A DNA stretch of 64,000 bases from Bacillota bacterium (GCA_023414875.1 JAEZMV010000021.1:1-64000); one strand, 5' to 3'; shown: positions 24,992 to 33,921, counted from the stretch's first letter. Program-made: numbers and translations. The notes: generated by a model from the sequence alone, not told the origin.

Positions 24992-26260
24992 ATGAATATA
25001 CAAAATAATAATCATAAGAATTCCACTGAGCAAAAGGATTTCTGGGATAGTCTACATATGGATATTCTGGCATCAAATCAAATGCTGTCGACAAAAGACT
25101 ATTTAGTGCTCATTGAAAGAAGCTTTATGTTTTCTCTATTTTTTAGAGGGTGCCCTTCTCTGGAGATATCTTTATTTCAGAAGGTATTGGATATTAAGGA
25201 TAACGGTTTTGTTATTCTTCTGGAAATTCCCGAACAAAGTAAAGTAAACAGCGTGAACGATCCCTTCGATGAAATTAGTCTGCACAACTTCATAAAAAGT
25301 TTGTTAAAGAATAGAAATTGTACGATAGGTCCCATGATAACAAGAAGAATTAGTATATTGATTAGTGAAGATACCGTCGTTTCTGATCAGGTTCACCAGG
25401 AAGAAAGCGTCGCAATGTGTACCGATTTGGTACAAGCCATTAAAGAGCACTTTCATATCAGTGTTACCATTGGTATCGGAAGCATTCAGAATATTAATTC
25501 AATCTACACTTCCTTTATTGATTCTATGGCTTGTCTTTACTATAACTTGGATGGTCAAATAGCATATCATCTGAATTTAAAGGAAAAAGAATGCGATACT
25601 CAATTTGATTATCTTGAGACGGAAAAACGCCTCATTGAATCTGTTCGTCTTAGGAAGCCCGAAGCTTATGATTATTTTGGATTAATCATGGAATGGATCA
25701 GACCTTTTAACGATGAAGCAAAACGTAATAAGATTTTTGAGATCCTTGCTTTAGCTAATCATGCCCTTCAACTGGATAGTCAAAGCGAAACCAAGTTCTT
25801 TAATTACTCGGAATATATCAAGAAGTTCATGGAGTTAGAAGGAGATCAGCTGATTGAACTCGCATATCAAAGCTTTATACAAATAACCAGTTATGTTAAA
25901 CCGCAAACATCAATTGATTATTCCAATCATGTAGTTAAGGCTACCAGAGAGTACCTAGAAAATCATTATGCTGATGATATATCCCTCGAGGATATGGCAG
26001 AACAGGTAAATATCAGTCCTCAGTACTTTAGTAAATTAATTAAAAAGACAACCGGTTTTAATTTCATAGATTGGCTCTCAATGCTCAGAGTAAAAAAAGC
26101 AAAGGAGTTGTTGACCAACTCCAATTTAAATGTGAAAGAAGTATGTTTCATGGTGGGTTACAAGGATCCGAATTATTTTAGTAGAATATTTAAGAAGAGG
26201 ATCGGCATTACTCCCAGTGAATATGTAAAAACAAGCTCTTATCTTAACAATAAGAGCTAA
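24992..26260 (+). CDS. AraC family transcriptional regulator
   Basis: A 422-residue regulator. The C-terminal 100 residues are a clear AraC DNA-binding domain with two helix-turn-helix motifs (DISLEDMAEQVNISPQYFSK, then NVKEVCFMVGYKDPNYFSRI) and the typical GITPSEY ending. The long N-terminal region lacks a receiver domain or cupin barrel I can recognise. It contains an ILISEDTVV...VTIGIGSI segment resembling the cyclase-like middle domain of the large response-regulator AraC proteins common in Lachnospiraceae. No transmembrane helix is seen. Its target is unknown; the divergent subtilase gene is one candidate. Its stop codon lies 17 bp inside the end of the convergent FliD-like gene. Confidence 0.88.
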   Translation: MNIQNNNHKNSTEQKDFWDSLHMDILASNQMLSTKDYLVLIERSFMFSLFFRGCPSLEISLFQKVLDIKDNGFVILLEIPEQSKVNSVNDPFDEISLHNFIKSLLKNRNCTIGPMITRRISILISEDTVVSDQVHQEESVAMCTDLVQAIKEHFHISVTIGIGSIQNINSIYTSFIDSMACLYYNLDGQIAYHLNLKEKECDTQFDYLETEKRLIESVRLRKPEAYDYFGLIMEWIRPFNDEAKRNKIFEILALANHALQLDSQSETKFFNYSEYIKKFMELEGDQLIELAYQSFIQITSYVKPQTSIDYSNHVVKATREYLENHYADDISLEDMAEQVNISPQYFSKLIKKTTGFNFIDWLSMLRVKKAKELLTNSNLNVKEVCFMVGYKDPNYFSRIFKKRIGITPSEYVKTSSYLNNKS

Positions 26261-27527
26261 AAAACAAACCACTGTAGATTGACGTAACATATGGATTATG
26301 AAATGAATTTTTCTCAGTATTCGGATAGGTTACTATAGTTTTATCTAAGTATTCCATTGGATTTATCGCTATCGACTCAGTCTTATCTAAGAGTCTTGCT
26401 ATGAATCCATTTTCTCTTGTAAATAAACTTTCCATCCCGCCATCTTTCGATGCCTGGATAGCAAGGGATTCCTCCAGTTGGATAAAGCCATCTTCTGTAG
26501 TTTTAAGTCCACAGGCCTCTAGCTCTTCCTTGTACATTGAGGTGAGATTACTCATCTCCTTTAAAAGTTTTGCAGCTCTAAAGTGCTCCTTATTATCAAT
26601 CATTCGAGCTTTAGCCAGATGAATTAAATGATTATAGGTAGACATTACCGAATCAACTGCTGATAATATCTTATCACTGTCAGGTACAATTCTCAGGTTA
26701 ACCGGTTCCTCTCCTTCTCCAATACTTAGTAAGTTGATTTGTAATGTGCTTTCTATGTGAAACATGTTGGATGCTGTCTGCTTATCTACTCCGTTTAATT
26801 CAAAGTTGGCATGGCTGGAGGCACGATCCATCCGGTTCAGACCAAAAAAGTCTACTACTCCTTCATGATAAACTTCCCCATCTTCAAAGGAAAAACTTCG
26901 TTCTCCAAATTTACCGGTGCTATCTGCTTCTATCACAAGTCTGCTATAATCCTTAGACGCACCCTTTTCAATTGATGCAGATATTCCTGGTACTGATTGG
27001 TTCAAAAACCGGGCCATGTTCTTTAGAGTTTCACTATTCTCCGTTCTTTCCTGTTGAATATAGGTAAGTGAATAGGTCTCATCCATCACTCTGGCTTGAA
27101 ACGGATACTCACCTTTTGGCAGAGCATGTGAGGTCATTAAAAGTTCTTTTCCACGATTCACCTGAGCAGTTGCTAAGGCTTTTACCTTAAATTGAATTAA
27201 TTCAGGTAATTCTGAGGTATCTGAATTCAAAAGCTCCGCAGTTAAAATACTTTCATCACTGACTGATATTGCTATATCTTGAAAACCTGATATCTTCGGG
27301 TCTGACATTTCTTCTATCTTTGCCTTTAAGGTCAAAGCTGTTTCCTTTATTCCAAATGAATATGCCTGATTTTCTTTCGATAGATTAATCTTATATAAAG
27401 GCAGTCGTTTACTAAGGCTTACAATATCATTGTAAACCTTTCTCAATTCACTTTTTTTATTTGCAGGATAGCGTATTTCCCTATTAACAGGGTAACTTTC
27501 CAATATATAGTTGTACGCTTGAATCAT
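26244..27527 (-). CDS. FliD-like (flagellar cap protein C-terminal domain) orphan protein
   Basis: A 427-residue protein with no signal peptide. The C-terminal half has the pattern of the FliD/HAP2 C-terminal domain: ASSHANFELNGVDKQTASNM followed by STLQINLLSIGEGEEPVNLR, then a long helical stretch (VDSVMSTYNHLIHLAKARM). The N-terminal FliD domain is not evident and no flagellar genes are near. It could be a stray flagellar-type adhesin, a cap for another filament, or a degenerate copy. The similarity is weak enough that the family call is tentative. Its 3' end overlaps the convergent AraC gene by 17 bp. Confidence 0.5.
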   Translation of the reverse strand: MIQAYNYILESYPVNREIRYPANKKSELRKVYNDIVSLSKRLPLYKINLSKENQAYSFGIKETALTLKAKIEEMSDPKISGFQDIAISVSDESILTAELLNSDTSELPELIQFKVKALATAQVNRGKELLMTSHALPKGEYPFQARVMDETYSLTYIQQERTENSETLKNMARFLNQSVPGISASIEKGASKDYSRLVIEADSTGKFGERSFSFEDGEVYHEGVVDFFGLNRMDRASSHANFELNGVDKQTASNMFHIESTLQINLLSIGEGEEPVNLRIVPDSDKILSAVDSVMSTYNHLIHLAKARMIDNKEHFRAAKLLKEMSNLTSMYKEELEACGLKTTEDGFIQLEESLAIQASKDGGMESLFTRENGFIARLLDKTESIAINPMEYLDKTIVTYPNTEKNSFHNPYVTSIYSGLFFSSYC

Positions 27528-27819
27528 GCAAACCCGCCCTCTCTTTCATAAACTTAATCAAATAACAATTTAGTTATCTCCTTGGTATCATTTTATACTG
27601 TTTTCTATCATAATACAAGAGGCAATAATTAAGGTGAAAGACCCAGTTAATCTTAATCATAGAACCCTAATTATTTATCAGGAAGAAAGAGTTCCGCTTG
27701 CTAGACATAAGACAGCTTTCAAGGGTGCTTTATTTGTCATGCGATTTTCAAAGTACAATTTTAAAACAGCTAAAACTATAATAATTAACAACTCGACATA
27801 GTAGTCTATCAAATAAAAA

Positions 27820-27856
27820 TGCATACAAAGGAATTAGATGAATTCCTCTGTATGCA
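27820..27856 (-). terminator. Terminator of the rnf operon
   Basis: GCATACA-AGGAATT pairs with AATTCCT-TGTATGC (27821-27855, one mismatch, 5-nt loop). On the minus strand the stem is followed by ATTTTTATTT. It lies about 40 bp after the rnfB stop. The remaining 27528-27819 interval shows no other feature. Confidence 0.9.
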
Positions 27857-27893
27857 CATTTGTATTATTAGAAATTACGTATCCTGATACTAT

Positions 27894-28784
27894 TTAACCT
27901 GCCTGTTCCTGTATAAGCTCCGCCTGAACCTGAATTACCTTAACCGGACATACCACAGCACATTTGCCACAATTGGTACATTTACTGTAATCGATATGAG
28001 CAAGGTTATTATCAACCGTGATGGCATCATATTCACAAGCTTTTACACAAAGCTTACAACCGATACATCCGGCAGAGCAAGCTGCTTTCACATCTTTACC
28101 TTTTTCAGGTGAGCTGCAGGCTACAAGGTGTCTCGCCGAGGCAGGCACCATCTCAATCAGGTCATTCGGACACTGAGCGGTACAGGAGCTGCAACCGGTA
28201 CATTTTTCTTTATCTACGACTGCAATTCCGTTTACGATATGGATTGCATCAAAGGCACAGACCCTCACACAGGAACCAAAGCCCATACAGCCATAGCTGC
28301 ATTTTTTATTGCCCTTGCCCGGAACCATTGCAGCCTTCTTACAATCCTGCACTCCGTAATATTCATATTTTACCTGTGTCTTGTCACAGGTACCGGTACA
28401 TTTCACAAAAGCGACCATTTTCTCGGTTTCTTCCACTACCGTACCCATTACCTCTGCAATCAATTTATGACTTTCTCTATTGGCAACAGGACAGGCATTC
28501 GCTGGAGCTTCTCCCTTAGCAATTGCACTTGCAAGACCATCACAGCCCGGATAGCCACAGCCACCACAATTAGCTCCGGGGAGTAATTCTCTTACTTGAA
28601 GTTCTCTTTCATCTGTCTTTACTTCGAAGGCCTTAGCAGCAAAGCCTAAGAACAGACCAATAAACAATCCGACAGCTGCAACAACAGCTGTTGCAATACC
28701 TACGCCTTGTAAACTGATAGCAGCAAAAGCTACAGTGACTTCCGGAAGGAAGCTACCTGATGTGATTATACTTTGAATGATCAT
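27894..28784 (-). CDS. rnfB: Rnf complex subunit B (electron-entry ferredoxin subunit)
   Basis: A 296-residue RnfB. An N-terminal membrane helix (about residues 24-50) is followed by the conserved four-cysteine motif ANCGGCGYPGCDGL...CP (about 71-100), then three further cysteine-rich cluster regions: CKKAAMV...CSYGCMGFGSCVRVC, CTGCSSCTAQCP, and CIGCKLCVKAC with CTNCGKCAVVCP (about 250-285). RnfB passes electrons from reduced ferredoxin into the membrane complex. It is the last gene of rnfCDGEAB, 18 bp after rnfA. Several [4Fe-4S] clusters are expected, as in other clostridial RnfB. Confidence 0.96.
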   Translation of the reverse strand: MIIQSIITSGSFLPEVTVAFAAISLQGVGIATAVVAAVGLFIGLFLGFAAKAFEVKTDERELQVRELLPGANCGGCGYPGCDGLASAIAKGEAPANACPVANRESHKLIAEVMGTVVEETEKMVAFVKCTGTCDKTQVKYEYYGVQDCKKAAMVPGKGNKKCSYGCMGFGSCVRVCAFDAIHIVNGIAVVDKEKCTGCSSCTAQCPNDLIEMVPASARHLVACSSPEKGKDVKAACSAGCIGCKLCVKACEYDAITVDNNLAHIDYSKCTNCGKCAVVCPVKVIQVQAELIQEQAG

Positions 28785-28802
28785 ATCTATTTCTCCCTTC
28801 CT

Positions 28803-29381
28803 TTATAAGTTTAAGCTGGCAAAGCCAATGAAAGCCATAGCCATCAGACCTGCAGTAATCAATACAATCGGAGAACCCTGGAAGGATTTTGGAACCTCAT
28901 TGTACTCGATTCTCTCTCGTATACCTGCCATTATGATAATTGCTATGGTAAAGCCTGCAGCCGTACCAAAGCCATTAACGACGCTGTTCAATAAACCGTA
29001 GTTCTCATTGACATTAATGATTGCAACACCGAGCACCGCACAGTTGGTAGTGATCAGAGGTAAATAAACACCAAGAGCACTGTATAGCGCGCGGCTGTAT
29101 TTCTTTAATACCAGCTCAACGAACTGTACCAGACAGGCAATAACCAAGATGAATACTATCGTATGAAGATATTCCATGTTCAAACGAACCAGTATCTGGG
29201 TATAAATAATACTACATAGTGCAGAAGCAACAGTGATTACGAAAATAACCGCGGCACCCATACCGGCAGCAGTTTTTGTTTTCTTTGATACACCTAAAAA
29301 CGGACATAAGCCAAGGAATTGACTTAGTACAACGTTATTAACCAGCGCAGAGCCAATGATGATCATAATAAGTTCTTTCAT
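28803..29381 (-). CDS. rnfA: Rnf complex subunit A
   Basis: A 192-residue integral membrane protein with six predicted helices and the RnfA/NqrE signature (NNVVLSQFLGLCPFLGVSKK near the N-terminus, TTNCAVLGVAI in the middle). RnfA pairs with RnfE in the membrane core that couples electron flow to Na+ or H+ pumping, with a shared iron-sulphur site held by the CP/NC cysteines. It lies 15 bp after rnfE. Confidence 0.96.
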   Translation of the reverse strand: MKELIMIIIGSALVNNVVLSQFLGLCPFLGVSKKTKTAAGMGAAVIFVITVASALCSIIYTQILVRLNMEYLHTIVFILVIACLVQFVELVLKKYSRALYSALGVYLPLITTNCAVLGVAIINVNENYGLLNSVVNGFGTAAGFTIAIIIMAGIRERIEYNEVPKSFQGSPIVLITAGLMAMAFIGFASLNL

Positions 29382-29396
29382 CTAAATCAATCCTCC

Positions 29397-30140
29397 TTAT
29401 TTGTTTTCTTCCTTAATATTATTTTTCTTTGATGCTGCTATTTCCTCTTTTGATGATATGAGTTCCCTGTTGGTTGTACAGGTACTTCCTGAACAGTTAG
29501 AACAATCTCCGCCACAGCCAATATTGTTTTTCCCCGTCCCGTTTGTTGCCGACGGTAATTTGAGTTTATTCTGTAATGCGGTCAGAATAGCCAATGTAAA
29601 GAGTGCACCGGGCGCAAGGATGAAAATCGATATCGGTTCAAAGGATTCCGGAGTGATCTTAAATCCAAAGATTGATCCGGCACCAAGAAGCTCACGGAAG
29701 GATCCGATAATTGTTAAAGCTACGGAGAAACCGAGTCCCATGCCGATACCGTCAAATAATGACAAACCCACGGAATTCTTAGCGGCATATGCTTCTGCTC
29801 TTCCTAGGATGATACAGTTAACTACAATCAGAGGAATGTAGATACCAAGTAATTCATTAACAGCCGGAAGATATGCTTCGAGTAAAAGCTGTACAATCGT
29901 AACCAGGGAAGCAACAACAACGATATACGCCGGAATACGAACCTTGTCCGGAATTACCTTTCGTAGTAAGGATATCAATAAATTTGATGCAGCCAGTACC
30001 ACAGTTGTCGTAAGTCCCATGTATAATCCATTATTACCCGAGGTAGTTACCGCTAACGTAGGACACATACCAAGCATAATGATGAAAGTGGGATTCTCCT
30101 TAATAATACCATTATAAAGACGCTCTACATATTTATTCAT
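29397..30140 (-). CDS. rnfE: Rnf complex subunit E
   Basis: A 247-residue membrane protein, homologous to RnfA, with the matching NPTFIIMLGMCPTLAVTTS and VVNCIILGRAEAYA segments. The C-terminal tail is unusual: it carries a small cysteine cluster (CGGDCSNCSGSTC, about residues 208-220) that could bind metal or be a flexible tag. I start at the ATG at 30140, 8 nt after AGGAGG; the GTG nine bases upstream overlaps the SD. It overlaps rnfG by 8 bp. Confidence 0.94.
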   Translation of the reverse strand: MNKYVERLYNGIIKENPTFIIMLGMCPTLAVTTSGNNGLYMGLTTTVVLAASNLLISLLRKVIPDKVRIPAYIVVVASLVTIVQLLLEAYLPAVNELLGIYIPLIVVNCIILGRAEAYAAKNSVGLSLFDGIGMGLGFSVALTIIGSFRELLGAGSIFGFKITPESFEPISIFILAPGALFTLAILTALQNKLKLPSATNGTGKNNIGCGGDCSNCSGSTCTTNRELISSKEEIAASKKNNIKEENK

Positions 30141-30771
30141 TCTGTCCACCTCCTAAATCTGAGGCATTCTCATTAAGAAAAGCAATACCTGCATTGATGG
30201 CATAGGTTACAGCCTTTGTCGTAATCGTTGCACCGCTGATGGCATCAATCTGATCCTCTGTCGTTGCACCGGCTTTTGTAACTACGAACTGCTCTACCTT
30301 CTTATTTGTATATTGGTTAATGAATTCGGGGGTATCCGCTTTCATACCCAGACCAGCCGTCTCGGTAATGGTTAAAAGCTCAATTCCATTAATCTTCTTA
30401 TCTTTGGAATAACCGATTACCATAGTTATATAATCCTTATAACTATTTGTGGTTTTTACTGTAATATTATAGCCAATTGCTTCGTTATAACTATCAAAGG
30501 CCTTACTGACTTCCTCAATCGTAACACCTTTATATTCCGCATTAATGGCTTCTAAATCAGTATTTTTAGCAATCTCCATCAGCTCATCATCAATAACAAA
30601 AGTACTCGCGTCCGTAAAAACTGCCTGATTTGCTTTCAGTTTCTTCTCTTCCTTCATCTGCTCGATTGGAGCCTTTGTACTTTCATATACATAACTGAGC
30701 GCAAGACCGGACACTAAGGTGATAAGAAAAAGTGCTATTGCATCACGAAGTAACGTAGATTTATTTTTCAC
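30133..30771 (-). CDS. rnfG: Rnf complex subunit G (covalent FMN carrier)
   Basis: A 212-residue RnfG with one N-terminal membrane helix and a large extracytoplasmic FMN-binding domain. The flavinylation motif is DAISGATITT (about residue 185), in which the second threonine would carry FMN through a phosphoester bond. I start at the GTG at 30771, 10 nt after GGAAAGGAG; the frame to 30819 would lie inside rnfD. It overlaps rnfD by 11 bp and rnfE by 8 bp, indicating coupled translation. Confidence 0.94.
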   Translation of the reverse strand: MKNKSTLLRDAIALFLITLVSGLALSYVYESTKAPIEQMKEEKKLKANQAVFTDASTFVIDDELMEIAKNTDLEAINAEYKGVTIEEVSKAFDSYNEAIGYNITVKTTNSYKDYITMVIGYSKDKKINGIELLTITETAGLGMKADTPEFINQYTNKKVEQFVVTKAGATTEDQIDAISGATITTKAVTYAINAGIAFLNENASDLGGGQNE

Positions 30772-31756
30772 TTTGAACACGCTCCTTTCCAAAGGGTTTG
30801 ATGCGTGTTGCCTTTTCAATCAAAGGTACTATAAGATTACAGAAGATAATTGCATAGGAAACTCCTTCTGCAGATCCACCTTGAAGTCGGAACAAGCCGG
30901 TTAGTAAACCGAGGCAGATACCGAATATAATCTGACCAAGGGGTGTAATCGGACTAGTTACATAATCAGTTGCCATGAAAAATGCACCTAATAGCAAACC
31001 GCCGCCTAATACATGCCCCAGCATAAAGGTCATATCGAAGCCTTTTCCGCCAAAGATGAGTACGAATACGGCAACCGTAACAATATAAGTAAGTGGTATT
31101 CTTAAAGAGATTACTTTTCTGGCAACCAGATAGGCTGCACCTAATAATATGGCGATTGCACTGGTTTCACCTATCGTACCACCGATGTTTCCGATCAGTA
31201 GCTTCCATAGATCAACCGTTTCACCGGCTTTTAATGCTGCTAAGGGAGTAGCTCCTGATACACCATCAACGGATAAAGCACCGTTCTTTATGAAGTCCGT
31301 CACACCCGGTGAAGTGATTTTTGTCACATCAAAGTTTGTCATTCTCGCCGGAAAGCTGATCAGCAAAAACGCACGGGCAGCAAGCGCCGGGTTCATAAAA
31401 TTCTGACCTAAGCCACCGAAAAGCATCTTAACCACAAGAATAGCAAATATTCCTCCAATCGCTGCCATCCACAGAGGAAAATTGGCCGGAACGTTGAAAG
31501 CAAGCAGTAAACCTGTAACCACCGCACTCATATCACCTACCGAGGAAGGCAGTTTCATCAGTCTACAGTAGATATACTCTGTTAATACGCAGGCTAATAC
31601 CGTGATAGCAGTTACCATTAACGCATGTAAACCAAAATTATAGATTCCGAATAAACCGGCAGGAAGTAATGCAATTACCACATCCCGCATTATATTTTTA
31701 GTTGTAACCGGGCTCCTGGAATGCGGAGCTGCCGATACATGAAACAAATCACTCAA
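30761..31756 (-). CDS. rnfD: Rnf complex subunit D (membrane FMN carrier)
   Basis: A 331-residue RnfD/NqrB with about nine membrane helices. The covalent FMN motif is SGATPLAALK (about residue 168). Conserved FGGLGQNFMNPALAARAFLL and FFMATDYVTSPITPLGQII blocks are present. It forms the ion-translocating core with RnfA, RnfE and RnfG. It follows rnfC by 28 bp. No ApbE flavin transferase gene is in the window, so FMN attachment must be supplied from elsewhere. Confidence 0.96.
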   Translation of the reverse strand: MSDLFHVSAAPHSRSPVTTKNIMRDVVIALLPAGLFGIYNFGLHALMVTAITVLACVLTEYIYCRLMKLPSSVGDMSAVVTGLLLAFNVPANFPLWMAAIGGIFAILVVKMLFGGLGQNFMNPALAARAFLLISFPARMTNFDVTKITSPGVTDFIKNGALSVDGVSGATPLAALKAGETVDLWKLLIGNIGGTIGETSAIAILLGAAYLVARKVISLRIPLTYIVTVAVFVLIFGGKGFDMTFMLGHVLGGGLLLGAFFMATDYVTSPITPLGQIIFGICLGLLTGLFRLQGGSAEGVSYAIIFCNLIVPLIEKATRIKPFGKERVQSEK

Positions 31757-31784
31757 TGCTTACACCTCTTTCTACTAATTTTAA

Positions 31785-33104
31785 TTAGGCCTTTTTCTTC
31801 TTTGCCATTACACTTGCTCTTGCTTGCATAATGGATTGGGATAAACTTCGTTTTGCAGGACATACAAACGAGCAGCAGCCACAACCGCAGCACTCCATAC
31901 CATCCATTTTAACAAAGCCGTCTTCATCCGAACGGTTGCTGAGAGCTGCAAGCTCAAACGGCATCAATTGAAGAGGACAAGCAGTTACACATTTTCCACA
32001 ACGAATGCAGGGAGATTCTATAACTGCCGATGTATCCTTTAAGAATCCAAGAAATGCTGAACTCACCTTCGTTACAGGAACATTGCAGGTATACATTGCG
32101 TTACCCATCATCGGACCACCGGATACGATTTTTTCCGGTCGTTCAATAAATCCACCTGCAGCTTCAAGAAGCTCCCAGTAATCTATTCCGATTGCCACAT
32201 TAAAATTCTGAGGATTTTTAATTGCATCTCCGGATACGGTAATAATCCTACGAATTAACGGTGTGCTCATGGCAACGGCCATATAGATTGATATTACCGT
32301 ATCTACATTATCCACCACGCATCCTACATCGGATGGCAGTTTCTTTGAATTAAGCTTTCTACCGGTTGTTGCATATACTAATTGACGCTCTCCGCCTTGC
32401 GGATATTTTGTCTTTAGGGCATGTACTTCAATATTATCTTCTTTTGCAGCTAATTCTTCTAATACCTTTATCGCCTCCGGCTTATTATCTTCCACAGCGA
32501 TAATACCCTTCGCCTTATCAAACAAACGTAACATAATTTTTAGGCCGCCGATGATCTTCTCCGGCTCTTCCAACATCATCCGGTAATCAGAGGTAAGATA
32601 AGGTTCACATTCAGCTCCGTTTACAATCACATAATCAATCTTACTGTCATCCTTTGGTGTTAGTTTTACATGAGTGGGAAATCCTGCTCCGCCCAGACCA
32701 ACAATGCCAGCTTCCTTTACGTAATTTCTTATTTCTTCTTTTGTTAAGTTCATGTAATCCCTTTTTTCGCCAAAGCCATCAACTGTCAGGTATTCATTGT
32801 CATTTTCTATTACAATGGACGCCACCATATTGCCTTGTACAGTTAACCTTTTTTCAAGATCCTTTACTGTACCTGATACAGGACTGATGATATTCGCTGA
32901 AATAAACCCAGCGGCTTCTGCGATTATCTGTCCTACCAGGACCTTGTCCCCTTTCGCAACGAGTGGTTTCGCCGGTACACCAATATGCTGGGATAACGGA
33001 AATACCAAATCACCCTTAGGTAAAAGGACAGTTGTGGGCTTATTCATCGACAGTTCTTTACCGTCGTTGGGATGAATACCACCCAAAAATGTTGACTTAC
33101 CCAT
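31785..33104 (-). CDS. rnfC: Rnf complex subunit C (NADH-binding subunit)
   Basis: A 439-residue RnfC. The NADH/FMN-binding GLGGAGFPTHVKL and the NGAECEPYLTSDYRMM segments are followed by two ferredoxin-type motifs (CIRCGKCVTACP, about 370; CCGCGCCSFVCPAK, about 409). It reduces NAD+ with electrons from ferredoxin during ion pumping. SD is GAAGG, and the ATG at 33104 follows a leader with four 21-bp repeats. It starts the rnfCDGEAB operon, whose order matches other Clostridia. Confidence 0.96.
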   Translation of the reverse strand: MGKSTFLGGIHPNDGKELSMNKPTTVLLPKGDLVFPLSQHIGVPAKPLVAKGDKVLVGQIIAEAAGFISANIISPVSGTVKDLEKRLTVQGNMVASIVIENDNEYLTVDGFGEKRDYMNLTKEEIRNYVKEAGIVGLGGAGFPTHVKLTPKDDSKIDYVIVNGAECEPYLTSDYRMMLEEPEKIIGGLKIMLRLFDKAKGIIAVEDNKPEAIKVLEELAAKEDNIEVHALKTKYPQGGERQLVYATTGRKLNSKKLPSDVGCVVDNVDTVISIYMAVAMSTPLIRRIITVSGDAIKNPQNFNVAIGIDYWELLEAAGGFIERPEKIVSGGPMMGNAMYTCNVPVTKVSSAFLGFLKDTSAVIESPCIRCGKCVTACPLQLMPFELAALSNRSDEDGFVKMDGMECCGCGCCSFVCPAKRSLSQSIMQARASVMAKKKKA

Positions 33105-33120
33105 AAATTTTTGCCTTCTT

Positions 33121-33216
33121 TCTTAAAGTTTTTTTAACTGTCTTTGTTAAAATCTTTTCTAACTTTGTTAAGATGTTTTCGATCTTTGTTAAACATTTTT
33201 CGATCTTTGTTAAGCA
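33121..33216 (-). repeat. 21-bp direct repeats in the rnf leader
   Basis: CTTTGTTAA recurs at 33142, 33163, 33184 and 33205, exactly 21 bp apart, each within a unit such as CGATCTTTGTTAAACATTTT. A fifth, degenerate unit lies toward rnfC at about 33121. On the mRNA strand each unit reads TTAACAAAGATCGAAAA. The repeats lie between the likely promoter and the rnfC start codon. Confidence 0.85.
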
Positions 33217-33252
33217 TAAAACAATGTTATTCTCTTAAGACATACAAGCTTT

Positions 33253-33261
33253 ATTTTAGCA
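33253..33261 (-). promoter_or_regulatory. Extended -10 promoter of the rnf operon
   Basis: On the minus strand TGCTAAAAT (33253-33261) is a good extended -10; no clear -35 is present. It would place the 21-bp repeats in the 5' UTR of about 140 nt. Confidence 0.5.
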
Positions 33262-33334
33262 TAATTCGATCAATTTTTACAGTGTTTTTTTACTTTTACC
33301 AGCAAAATATATACTTAAATAAATTTTAATCAAT

Positions 33335-33370
33335 AAAAAAGATGCAAATTGTCGTTTTTCATTTTGCATC
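33335..33370 (-). terminator. Terminator of spoIIID
   Basis: GATGCAAA (33341-33348) pairs with TTTGCATC (33363-33370); on the minus strand the stem is followed by TTTTTT. It lies 205 bp past the spoIIID stop. The interval 33371-33574 is AT-rich and shows nothing else. Confidence 0.75.
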
Positions 33371-33574
33371 TGATGCAATCAGTATTCCCATAATTTGTCA
33401 TAAAAATTATAGTACTATTACTCTCTATCGTCAATATTGATTTTCTTTTTATAACCACAACAAAAATACAATAGTATATTTTTATTAGCACAACCTGATG
33501 ACAAAGCAAAAGAGACCATCCCATAAGTAAATCTTCCGGGATAATCTCCTTACCATTTCATTTTAGATATCAGA

Positions 33575-33844
33575 TTAAAAAGCCTGGTTATATCTCGTCT
33601 TATGGAGATATTTTTCCTTTGTAGCCAGGCCGCCTCTGATATGGCGCTCTGACTTATTGAGGTCCAAGACTACCCGCGCTCTTTCAGCGAGGGAGGGGTT
33701 GATTTGCGTAAGACGTTCTGTTACGTCTTTATGTACGGTTGACTTCGAAATGCCGAACTGTTTTGCGGTCTGCCTCACAGTCGCATTATTATCGATGATA
33801 TAATTAGCGATCTCAACCGCCCGTTCCTCTATATAGCCTTTCAT
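33575..33844 (-). CDS. spoIIID: Sporulation transcription factor SpoIIID
   Basis: An 89-residue SpoIIID of usual length. The helix-turn-helix is VRQTAKQFGISKSTVHKDV (about residues 23-41), followed by ERLTQINPSLAERARVVLDL and NKSERHIRGG, which are conserved in Bacillus and Clostridium. SpoIIID acts in the mother cell, activating and repressing sigma-E genes and helping switch on sigma-K. Its presence shows an endospore former. A sigma-E-like -10 (CATACAAT) lies upstream and the SD is enclosed in a hairpin, so both transcription and translation may be controlled. Confidence 0.97.
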   Translation of the reverse strand: MKGYIEERAVEIANYIIDNNATVRQTAKQFGISKSTVHKDVTERLTQINPSLAERARVVLDLNKSERHIRGGLATKEKYLHKTRYNQAF

Positions 33845-33850
33845 AGTGTC

Positions 33851-33921
33851 TGCGTTCCTACCTCCGGTTGGAACGCATTCCCCCTTATTATCGTTGTTGT
33901 TACATTGTATGCAGGGGGAAT
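33851..33921 (-). promoter_or_regulatory. spoIIID upstream region: sigma-E-like -10 and two tandem hairpins
   Basis: On the minus strand CATACAAT (33904-33911 with flanking G) matches the sigma-E -10, though no good sigma-E -35 is visible. Two adjoining inverted repeats lie here: ATTCCCCC (33877-33884) with GGGGGAAT (33914-33921), and TGCGTTCC (33870-33877 on the plus strand as GGAACGCA) with GGAACGCA (33851-33858 on the plus strand as TGCGTTCC). The second stem has the GGAGG SD in its 11-nt loop, 16 nt from the ATG. Confidence 0.55.

Noticed and set aside
28109..28586. Two plus-strand ORFs (136 and 152 codons) opposite rnfB
   Set aside because: Products rich in Arg, Ser, His and Cys from reading cysteine codons in reverse; shadows of rnfB.
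33330..33524. 64-codon minus-strand ORF between rnf and spoIIID
   Set aside because: It runs through the spoIIID terminator, has no SD and resembles no family.
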